This document shows positions 35,801 to 47,800 of a stretch of DNA of 64,000 nt, one piece after another (the first letter of the stretch is position 1; every line of letters starts with the position of its first letter). Source of the stretch: Siphonodentalium dalli (Eukaryota > Mollusca > Scaphopoda > Gadilida > Siphonodentaliidae). The DNA lies in the NCBI GenBank assembly GCA_032622095.1, contig CP136061.1, positions 217,464,373 through 217,528,372 of the forward strand, in the 5' to 3' direction. The notes under the pieces are model-generated. The model was not told where the DNA came from. It ran no database searches and saw only the letters and a list, made by a program, of their open reading frames with translations. Position numbers and translations under genes: made by a program.

Positions 35801-38800
35801 CGAGATTTTCCATAATAATTTAGCAATGTAACTCCAGTACCAGTGGTTGGATTGGAATATAATGGTAATATCATAGAAAGGATAGTCACATACAATACAG
35901 GTTTTATCCATTGACTCCCACCAGAATTATGGGCCTCAAAATTGTTCATCCACATAAATAGTTATCATTGCCTACTCTGATAACTAAGTGTTGAGGTCAT
36001 TGGTCACATTTTGCATGTGCTCGCTTTGCTAGTACTAATGGTTTTGCTACAGTAATGCCCTAAATAATCAACTCCTTAACCACAGCAGAATTATGAGTAA
36101 TTTTTCAGGATTTAGTTGGAAATATGGCTTATTGCCATTCATCCGAAAGCTCTCACTGAGATTATTTAGGGCATTACTGTATAATATATGTTTTCTAAAA
36201 CTTGAGAGCTTTCCGATGATTGGCAACAAGCCATATTTCCGACTAAATCCTGAAAAATTACCCATAATTCCCCTGTGGTTAAGGAGTCGATTATATAGGG
36301 CATTACTGTAAGTCTCAAAAGAAGAAATCAAATAGCTAGACAATAAATATTTTTCCAGTTGGTTTTTTCCATGGTTGTGACAATCCTGATGAATTGTGAT
36401 CTCACTTGTTTGTTTCAGCTCACCAGAGGGTTCTGCACTATGTACACCAAGTAATTGGTACAATTTGCCTGAATCTCTGTCTCACAGATGAGATAGGCAA
36501 AGCCAGGATTCTGATTGATTGTGTCGGTATCAACTCATTATCATCTATTCCAGATCAGGTGAGATTTGAGTTGGTTGATAGCTTTTGTTGAAACATTATT
36601 TTCTGCATTTCAGCCAGGGTTGTCAAAGTACCGACGGTACCACAACTTTCGGTACCGGTTCCGTACTGATGTTCAGTACCGCAAACCGCGTCGGTATCGG
36701 TACTCATTGAGTGCATGGTCTTTTATAATAACTTTGGTTTCGTGGGTTCCATCATCAATTATTCGTTCGAGGTTTAGTCAAACAACGAAAATAAAAATCG
36801 CAACGACATTTACAATTAAGTTGTTGTCTGCGGCGGTTTTCGGCAAGTCGCAAACGGAGGATTTAAAAAAAGACGGAATACAGAGTGGAACAAATGTAGA
36901 CATGTATGTCCGACTGGACCGGCTAACATTGTAGGCTTGTATCATATTGTATGGATACATAGTAGTGACGGTCACACGGACTCACGGTACACCATATTAT
37001 GTGTGTGGTAATTAATTGGAGAACTCACTAATCGGCCATAAATTCATAATGCTGCCCCATTACTCGCATTTTGTAACTTGAACTTGTAAATTTGTAATTT
37101 CATAAATGATGTCACCCAAATTCTGTCTACAGCGGCCAGTTTTCCGGTAAACTTTCCCTTCTAGTTTGGATAAATGGGGTCAATGGCATCTGCTTAAATT
37201 TTGGAGTCGAACCTTGACCACTTGTCTGAACTTCCGAATCCACTGATATTTTGTGTTTTGTCGACAAATGTTTTTTTCATTCCCATTGTACTTCCCTTCG
37301 ATCTGGCTATTACAGTATTGCATTCGGCGCATTTGGCTTTCTGCGAGTCATTTTCGTGTGGGATAAAATAATCCCAGACGTGACTAGATTTCCTGGACGC
37401 CATCGTAATTCGTAAAAGGTAAAACACAACTTGACAGAGTAACAGACTCCTCTCAAATGATGCCTCGAAACGGCACGTGCAGAACACTGCAGACTTGCAT
37501 CCGGCGGAATTCCGGCCGCATCAAAGAAATACAATCATCACAAGCTCCCACACAATGTTTCATTCTGTCAATTTCGTGACAAGTTGTCATAGTGCGGCAC
37601 ACTGTGCCTTTGATGTTTGAATGTGCTGACGATATCACGTTAAACCATTGCAGTTGGGTTGGACCTTATGTTGAGCTGCTTAATCAACCCTTTACATTTG
37701 TTAAGAGGTATACATGTATTAATAGAAATCAACAATCAGTACCGAGAACCGTCGGTACTCGACGTCAGAACCGGTGTAACACGATATCTTCCCCCCTGGG
37801 TATCTTCCCCCCCACCCTGGGTATCTTCCCCCCCACTCGTACATTTTTTTTCCCTCACTTATTTTATATTATTATGGTAAGAAATGCCGAGAAAACTATT
37901 AAATTTTTTATTTTTTTTTGTTATTTTGAAGTTTAACTTAACCCAGTAATAGCATAAATATGTCAAAATATTACCTTATGATTCTATCGTTTAATTTGCT
38001 TTATATAGTCATGAAATGGCGAGAAATTAACTTTATATGAGCAAAATTTGATAGAGTAAGAATTTGGGGTGGGGGGGGGGGGGAAGATACCCAGGCCTGA
38101 GTATCTTCCCCCCCACCCAACACCTACATATGACAAAAATTAAACGTATGATTTTATTGCTTAATTTGCTTTATATAGTCATGAAATGGTGAGAAAATAA
38201 CTTTATATCAGCAAAATTTGATCGAGTAATAATTTGGGGTGGGGGGAGATACCCAGGCCTGAGTATCTTCCCCCCCCCACACAACGCCTACATATGACAA
38301 AAATTAAACGTATGATAAAATCATACGTTTAATTTTTGTCTTATGTAGGTGCTGGGTGGGGGGGGGGGGGGAGATACTCAGGTCTGGGTATCTCCCCCCC
38401 CCTCACCCCAAATTCTTACTCGATCAAATTTTGCTCATATAAAGTTAATTTCTCGCCATTTCATGACTATATAAAGCAAATTAAGCAATAAAATCATACG
38501 TTTAATTTTTGTCATATGTAGGCGCTGGGTTGGGGGGGGGGGGGGGGGAGGGAAGATATTCAGGCCTGGGTATCTTCCCCCCACCCCAAATTCTTACTCT
38601 AATCAAATTTTGCTCATAGAAAGTTAATTTCTCGCCATTTCATGACTATATAAAGCAAATTAAGCAATAAAATCATACGTTTAATGTTTGTCATATGTAG
38701 TCGCTGGGTGGGGTAGGGGGGAAGATACTCAGGCCTGGGTATCTCCCCCCCCCCCCCCCCACCCCAAATTCTTACTCTAATCAAATTTTGCTCATAAAAA

Positions 38801-41800
38801 GTTAATTTCTCGCCATTTCATGACTATAAAGCAAATTAAGCAATAAAATCATACGTTTAATTTTTGTCATATGTTGGCGCTGGGTGGGGGGGGGGGGAAG
38901 ATACTCAGGCCTGGGTATCTCCCCCCCACCCCATATTCTTACTCTATCAAATTTTGCTCATATAAAGTTAATTTCTCGCCATTTCATAACTATATAAAGC
39001 AAATTAAGCAATAAAATCATATGTTTAATTTTTGTCATATGTAGCCGCTGGGGTGGGGGGGGGGGGGGGGGGGGGAGATACTCAGGCCTGGATATTTCCC
39101 CTCCCTCCCTCCCACCCCAAATTCTTACTCTATTAAATTGTTCTCATATAAAGTTAATTTCTCGCCATTTCATGACAATATAAAGCAAAATAAACGATAA
39201 AATCGTAAGGTAATATTTTGACATATTTATGCTATTGGGTTGTGTGAGGGGTTAAGTTAAACTTCAAAATAAAAAAAAATTATTATTTTTTTTTTAATAG
39301 TTTTCTCGGCATTTCTTACCATAATAATATATAATAAGTGAGGGAAAAAAAATATATGAGTGGGGGGGAAGATACCCAGGGTGGGGGGGAAGATAATCAG
39401 GGGGGGGGAAGATAAACTGTTACACCGGTAACGATTTAATTCCTGATTACCGCCGGTTCCGGGTACCGGTACCAGTACCTATTGACAACCCTGATTTCAG
39501 CACAAAGCTACAGTAATGCCCTGAGAGCTTTCCGATGAATGGCAACAAGCCATATTTCCGACTAAATCCTGAAAATTACCCATAATTCTGCTGTGGTTAA
39601 AGAGTCGATTATTTAGGGCATTACTGTATATTACCTTGATGGCATTTTATGTGGTTGTGGTCAATAGTCCTGTTTGCTATTGAAAACAAAAGGTACCCTC
39701 TCAGGAAAAAAATAGTTTTAGCTATTCTGCCCCAAGTCAGTCAATAGGTACATACTACCTTACAGTATATTCTAACTTACATTTTTAACCCTTTCTTGAC
39801 TGGAGCTTTCTGAAATTTTTCGAAAACCCTCTGCCAATGCATTCTGTTATATATGTGAGTCTCCCAAGGGGAACCTTGTATATTGAAGAGAATGCAATGG
39901 ACTAACAATATTGACCTTGTAAGCCAGTGCATTCTCTTATATATGCACGGCTGTCTATGGGAGACTCGCATATATAAGAGAATGCACTGGCACAGGATCA
40001 TAAATGATGCACCAGCACAGCTCCCATCATGAAAAGGTTTACTAGTAACATAATTTTATTTTCAGAATGATGGGGAAGACATCTCAGATTACGTATTCAT
40101 GCTGGGTGCTGTAGCGTCACACAACAAGATTCCTATTCATCCATTTTTCCAGTTATTGCACAGTTATATCCAGTTTCGGGAGTCAAATTTTGATGGTGCT
40201 GTCAAAAGTCTGGAATTGATCAATTACGATCAATGGCTGCCATTCGTGGTGTATATTAAAGGTGAGTTTCATCATCAGAAACAAAACAATAGAACTCTTA
40301 TAGATCTGTACTGAATAAATTCTTTATCTGGTCATTGGGTTGTGTCAGTAAAATAATTGTTCTTGTGACTAATAAATGTTACACCACATGGAGATCTCTT
40401 TAACAATTATTATGCCCCCGACTTGAAGTCGGCGGGTATATAGTCGACGTCTCTGTCCGTACGTCCGTCCGTCCGTATGTCTATACGTTCGTCCGTACAA
40501 ACATTTAGCATTATTGTTCAGCAACCGCGTGGCAGATTTAACTGATATTTGGTATGGGGATAGAGCAGCATGGGGGAACAGCTACATGCATAGCGCGGGT
40601 TTCGTCCACCCATTTTCACCAGAGTTATGGCCCTTTTTTTACTTAGAAAATTCAATTTATTCCGTCCGTACAGACATTTTGCATTATTGTTCAGCAACCG
40701 CTGGGCAGATTTAGCTGATATTTGGTATGGTGATAGAGCAGCATGGGGGAACAGCTACATGCATAGCGCGGGTTTCGTCCACCCATTTTCACCAGAGTTA
40801 TGGCCCTTTTTTTACTTAGAAAATTCAATTTTTCTCTTGTTTTTTTGGGATTCCAGATGATAGCGTGAGCCTTGTGTGGTACGATTGCAAACCCCGTATT
40901 TTTGTGGATCAGTTATATGAAAATACATGTCAAGTGCGAATTTGGGTATGATCTGATGATTTTTGCCTGAGTTATGGCCCTTTTTTCAACTTAGAAAATT
41001 TGAATTTTGTCCGTCCGTACAAACATTTTGCATTATTGTTCAGCAACCGCTGGGCAGATTTAGCTGATATTTGGTATGGTGATAGAGCAGCATGGGGGAA
41101 CAGCTACATGCATAGCGCGGGTTTCGTCCACCCATTTTCACTAGAGTTATGTCCCTTTTTTGACTTAGAAAATTCAATTTTTTTCTACTTTTTTGGGTTT
41201 CCAAATGATAGCGTGAGCTTTGGTGGAACGATTGCAAATCCCGTATTTTTGTGGATCAGTTATATGAAAATACATGTCAAGTGTGAATTTGGGTATGATC
41301 TGATGACTTTTTCCCAGAGTTATGGCCCTTTTTTCAACTTTCCGGATCGCTTGTTTTTGGGTTTCCGGAATTTCTAGTACGAACTTCTTTTGGAATGGTC
41401 ATATAGACCTCCTCGGATATCCGCAGTTTCGTCCATGCTTAATCTGAATTGCTACGGTCGGGGGCAAATGCCACGCGACAGCGTACCTCTTGTTTTTACA
41501 AAGAGATAGTATTTGAAATGCCAATATCATTCACATGTTTTAAATCCCTTCCAAATGTCATGTCATGTAGGGTATCCGGACAATGAGTATCTATAGATGG
41601 CAATTTGCATGGCTGGAAAGCAGAGTTGTTAAGTTTTACTCCCGGATTGCCATAGCGAAAAACCCCAAAATTCGGATAAGCACCCATTTCTCCTGCATGT
41701 GGCCCCAATAAATACATCCGATTTTCATCTGCAAAATGGACAGGTATACACTTTGATTGCAGGGTGACAACCATAATTAATTTTCACACTCTTCCAAAGC

Positions 41801-44800
41801 CATGATGTGTGAAAATATATGCTGTATAAACGGATCGGTAACCAAGGACACAGTAAACAATTTGCCCCAGAGAACTCGCGAATATTAACCATTCCCGAAT
41901 TCATATGCTTGAGAATCGGCCACTTACATCTTCTTTATAAAGAAATACAAGCGACAATTAAGGCGTTGCTAGCACTTGTCCAATCAGAATTGAGGAAAGT
42001 GAGAATTAAAATATAGGTGTAATTATTAAGTGTTCAATGACGAGAGTGTACATGTGACTGCTTTAACCCTTTACCCAACAAACCGGCCAAAACCGGCCAA
42101 AACCGGCCAAATAAAGCTTCAACAGCCTAAAATATCTTCGGTCTGTCTCAATAGAACCATACAAATATGGATATCATTGGAACCGGCTCCTTGACCACAT
42201 TGTGATAGTTACAGTTATGCCCTGTGCCAATGCATTCTATTATATATGCGAGTCGACCATAGGTCGCCTCGCATATATAAGAGAATGCATTGGCCTAAAA
42301 AAAAATCTTTTTTTAACACTTTTTACCATTTTTTCTTACATTCTTTAACAATTTTATAATTTTTAATGTGTTAAGCCAATGCATTCTCTTATATATGCGA
42401 GGCGACCTATGGTCGACTCGCATATATAAGAGAATGCATTGGCACAGGGCCGTTCTGTTGGGTAAAGGGTTAATTAATGACATATTTGGGACTTGAAAAT
42501 TGGTGAATCTGACCTTATCGATCACTTGGATGTTTGCCAAGAAATTTTAGGAACTCTCAAGTTAATGCTATATATTTACACACTAAGTGTTGTCATCACT
42601 AAATCCACCATTCTGATTGGTCGGCGCCCACGTGGCTAGTTGCAGTTATTTCTCGGTGAATGCGCAATGCCTCATAACACCAAGCTAATAACACAATCGA
42701 TACGTCATTAGGTTTGGAAAGACGAACGCGTAATGTGTTGGGCGCATTTGGACTCACGCATGATTGACTTAATACATCATCGGGTTTCAATATGAAGAGA
42801 AATTGTTCCTATTAACTTTTGCCAAGGGTGCTATTGGGTATTTTGGGCTGATTTTGTCACGATACACTTTTCGATTTAAATATATTTACAAAAGTAGATT
42901 TTTCGCTAAATGTATATAAATATAAGGATTAACTATCATGTGGACTATTTTTATGGAGATGTAACGGTGAGGTAAGTGGTCATAACTTGTATGTAAAACC
43001 CTTCGGGTTTTACACAAGTTATGTCCACTTACCTCACCGTTACATCTCCATAAAAACAGTCCACATGACAGTTAATCCTTATTACATTCTTGTAGGAAAT
43101 GTGCTACTGATGCAAAAGAAATACCTACAAGCATCAAAGATCTTGGGTATTTGTCTGAATTCTGGCTGTTCAATGACCGCAACAATGAAAACAAGACTTC
43201 TGAAGCTTCATGGATTATGTTTGTCCAACCAGGTATTAAGAAATTTATTCAAAACACATATAATGTTTGAGCTCTTTATAGTGTATGTATATTATAGCTG
43301 TAGGATAGATGAGGTTGGTACAGGTTCGAACCCTGACATGGGCGAAAATCTGGACCGATTTTCAAGCTTGATCTGAGTTTAGAGACATCTCATCTTTAAA
43401 AAAAATTTATTAGGCTTAAAAAATTATCAGGATTGCACGTTCAGAATAGGGTTGGTCAAGAAATTTTTGTGAGAAAATAAGACACATAATTTGCTTATCT
43501 GCAAGCCTTCAAATAGTGTGCCTGTCATTTGCAGAATGAAGTCCCCAGAGGGTGAATTTAGTGACGCTATCCCGCACAGTGGGCTAGCATCAACAAATTC
43601 ACCCTCTGGGAACCTCATTCTACATAGGCTGCTATGGGAGCCCTAGTATTAGATTGAAGTTCTTCAGTTGAAGTCTGTGATGTTCATTCCATTAGTCATG
43701 CATCTCGATTATGCATTTGTAGAAACTGGATATAGAAACTGAACAGAAGGGAAAAAGTAACTAAAACAATGTTAATTTGAGGCTAGATGCTTCCCAGAAG
43801 ATGAGGCCCAAGCAGAATGAGGTCCCCAGAGGGTGAATTTGGTGATGCTAGTCCACTATGCGGGATAGCATCGCTAAATTCAACCTCTGGGGACCTCATT
43901 CGGCAAATTACAGACACCCTTTCAAGGCTTGTAGCGAGGGTGCTGAGGGATGTACAATCTTACGCTCTCTGGTAATTAATTTCAGGGCAAAAGTCAGTCT
44001 GCCATCCAGAAATTCCGAGAGGCTTTGAAAGTTAATTTTGAGTACCCAGTATCTCTGTTACACATATCAGATGAATACAGAAAACTAGGCTTATTTGATG
44101 CTGAATTAGAAGCTCTTAATCTGCTCTCAACTGTAAGTTACCTGTTCATATCACATGTAGGTATCGGGCTGGACCAGAAAATAGATGGACCAAAACATGG
44201 GCCATTCTCAGCCATTCTCAATATTTTTTGGCCATTTGAAAATTTTTGGCCATATATATTTTGGGAATTCAAAATTAATTAACACTGAAAACAATTTGGT
44301 GTAATATATAGTATTTTAACTGAATATAACATGAATTTATATATATTGGATATTTATAGAGGTCTCTTAATTTTTTTTAACTTTTGTCGGCTGCTCTGCT
44401 TTCCTGTTATGGAAATCTAACTTGTGTTTACCCATGATATTATAACCTACGCAACTCACAACTATTTGAGACAACATGTTCTTGACTGCTTGTATTGTTT
44501 ACTGATGGACAAAGCTGTCAAACTATTGAAACCCCAGATGCACACATTGAGAAAATGACGAAGCCTGCTGCAAGTGATGTGCAAGTTCTTTGTTCCTACA
44601 GTTAATCTAGGTACTGTGTAATTACTTTGGCGAATTCTCTGCTGCTCTGTGTGTCTCGATGGCATAATCATATATGTACTCCATTGTCTGTAGAAATTTT
44701 TTTTCTGGCAAATGGCCCCCAATGGCACCCAGCAGCGTGAACGCTGATCACACATCTGAAACTGCAAACTTATATCCTTATTTTTTTTAGAAATTTGGCT

Positions 44801-47800
44801 AAATTCATGGACATGGTTAGAGGGTGGTGTCAATTTAAAATGTCTACAGCTGCCCCTCCCCTTTGAATCAGACCGATTATCTAAATTCTGCATCCACCCA
44901 TGAGTTAGAATTTTCAACAAGTAGCCCAAGCCTTCCATCTGTTGAAATTTTCCGACCTAACACTCTGTTTATGGTTGGAATATTTCCAACTGATGGCCAT
45001 TTCAGTCTGAAAGGTCTAAAAACAACAGATTTCACTTGAAATACTTGTTGAACAATCGGAATAATATCAACCTAGTTTCCAGCTGATGTTGTAGTCAACC
45101 GAAACCAAAGGCTTGAGGCATATCATTATGCTAACCACAGTAATCACTAAAACAGGTCGGCACCATGTCTACATAAATTTATTTAATACCTGACCCAAAA
45201 GTGGTTATTCGTTGGTCTTCCAATCAAAATTAATAACACGTGACTATCCGGAAAAGGTATATTGCATTATCTTAACATGCAACATCATGCACTGCTTTCT
45301 CTTCATTTTAATCATCAAAAGTAGGTAGTACGATAAACGTTTCTTCCCATTGTCTACAGTTGCAATTTTTACGTGACCGCTGATTAAAAATAATTAACCA
45401 GCACAAACAAAATGATATCAAAATTATTGAAAAATATAAGAAATAAAACACTTATTATTTACAGCACTGTATCAACAAATTTGATCGGAAATCTTTCACA
45501 TATATGTTTTGCGATACCTCTTACGAAATTATGTATACTTAATTTTGGGGTTCGAATGAGCCATGTTCGTTTATACTGTAAATTGCAGGTTCTTCAGAAA
45601 GGCAGAGATAAATTAGCAACTGACGGATGCCCTCCAGACATCACCTCTGTCCTACAGATCTTACTCGTCAAGATAGAGGGTCCACACATCTCATTTCTAC
45701 AAGTGCTATACAAACTAGCTAAAAGATGCCTGGATCTCGGCAAGTATGTGGTCACAACATCTATGTACAATTTGAAAAAATGCTATCATTATTTTCTTGA
45801 GTATCATTTTCTATTTGGAGCTTCATATAATATATATATATGAAACTCTAATTATATACAGTCAGACCAACTCCAAAAACTATATACAATAGGTGATGCA
45901 AAGTCAATTTTCCATTTCTCATGCCATCCACCATTGGATCGGCTAGCTCTGGGTTTAATATCAGTTGCCCATGGCCATTATTACCCAAATATAATGTCCA
46001 TAAAATTTTGTTTATAGATTCCATGCAATATATTTCGTAAAAATCACCCAATACAGTTTAATTGACGCTTTTTTTTTTACAGAGTTTGCAGACGCAATTT
46101 ATCACAAAGGTTGTGTATTAATAAGAAATTTTAATAAGTATACGGGTATGTTTGATCTCAGCAAGTTTGTACATGTGTAAAAAATGTATCGCAACTATTT
46201 TGTACTGATTATAAATTTTTTCCCGATATATAAAAGTATCAATTGGATTACAGACAACAACGCCAAGGCATTCAGATGGCTGCGATGTATCTGTTAAGTT
46301 TTATCCATTAATGCACCCAACCAAGAGATCTATTTTCAATGCAACATATCTTATATGGCATGCGTCATGACATATCTTGTTTTCAATCGATAAAAGATGA
46401 CGGCAGTCTTTGAAGCGATGGATAATCAACTTGTATTTATGTCAGTAAAGTGATAGTTGTTGGGATTTGACAGGTCTGACATTATCATACAATTAATTTA
46501 TTACAGATAGTTTGATTTGCAATATTGCATTTATCCCAATATCAAACGTATTAGCTGCAATTATTAATCAGAAGCTCTGCGTTATAACACAATGTACGCA
46601 CACATGTGAATTGCTTAACACAAACAATGGATCGTGTCAACACAATGTATGGACCAACGCAACATACTCAACGGAATCGTCTGAACACTCCTTTGAACCC
46701 GACTGCCTGCAAAAGCGGCCAGTCAGAAAACGTTCATATACCGACTGGCCGCTTTTGCTGCCAAAAGTGGCCAGAATCATTCACTTTATAAACCTGTGTA
46801 GCATCTTTATATATGTTATAACCTTTGGTATATCCACTTATATATATTTAAATGATCCACAGGGACTTCAACAGTGCCATGGGTGCATGTGTATGGGTTT
46901 ATTGCCCACTAGTTGGGGTAGGAAAAATGTGCGCATGCGCAAACCGAAGAATTTGACAAACGTACATTATTTGAAGCGATTCGCGTAACGCTCTACATTG
47001 CTGCGCGGTTCACAGGATTGTAGAATGACACCATTTCAATCAATCTGCTGGGTTAAAATTATTCTTGTATACATAATCAGTGTTCTGGCATATGTGAGGA
47101 AGGCACAGTCACTTATTTGACTCGATTTGTTCACGCATGCGCAAATGAAACAATGATAAATGTATGTGTTCTTGCGTGATGATACAATCACATCAAGGAC
47201 CCCCATAGTATATCAATTTGCATTATACAGTTGCACGTTTAGACATTGCACCAGAGTAGTCCTGTGGAAAGGGACTGCATGGTCACACTACCATCTAGCC
47301 CCATCTACTTGTGCGCGTGCACATTACAAACCCATGTCAAATCATGTATTATTGAGCAATTCTGTAAAGTTTAGGGCCTGTGGCACCATTTTAACATGAC
47401 CATCACCATGCTCCTTGGAGATGTCTAAAATGGGACCTAATGCTATTGAGTGCACAGGGAAATGGTGCTATTCGATCACTTGGTTATATGCTTAGCAAAC
47501 ATTGATACCATTAAATACAAGTTAGGTTCACTCTTCTGACCAGATATATCTCAAATAGGGTATTGACAGCATTTCAACGTACTTTCTTATCGCGGAATTA
47601 CGATGCTATAATTGCATATTGCTTTCAATTCCGGGTAGTTGCCTAGAAACCGTTACCAGGGAGTGATCGTGTCGAAAAGTATACCAATCTTAAAAATACT
47701 CAGTGGTCCATAGAACATACCTATAAAGTTTCAGACCTGTGGCACCATTTGAGCATAACCATCATCATGTGCATGCTAATGAATGTGCAATTTGGGGTAA

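Larger units (their letters stand above)
36615..39493 (-). mobile_element. hAT transposon remnant, 2879 bp, with BED exon and nested array
   Basis: Perfect 8-bp target duplication ATTTCAGC at 36607-36614 and 39494-39501. The ends CAGGGTTGTCAAAGTACCGA / TATTGACAACCCTG are inverted repeats, with subterminal runs of GGTACCG-type motifs. On the minus strand a BED zinc-finger ORF survives. The rest of the transposase is absent or replaced by the nested element at 37772-39430. The element starts 57 bp downstream of FANCG exon e. Confidence 0.88.

Noticed and set aside
37772-39430. CRISPR-like regular repeats
   Set aside because: The spacers are themselves repeats, the units invert, and the context is a eukaryotic transposon.
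40514-41377. ORFs with ADIWYGDRAAWGNSYMHSAG, also at 53298 and 53988
   Set aside because: They follow the 178-bp tandem unit and differ only as the DNA repeat does. No start, end or codon bias suggests coding.
43300-43360. GGTTCGAACCC, a perfect tRNA T-arm / B-box
   Set aside because: No foldable tRNA with acceptor, D and anticodon stems surrounds it. At most it is a SINE relic.
44462-44938. 158-codon minus-strand ORF
   Set aside because: No motif, no start or splice context, and mixed composition. It lies in a FANCG intron, and length alone is weak evidence in 64 kb.
46512-46988. 158-codon plus-strand ORF
   Set aside because: Runs through a 50-bp palindrome and has no recognisable domain or splice support.
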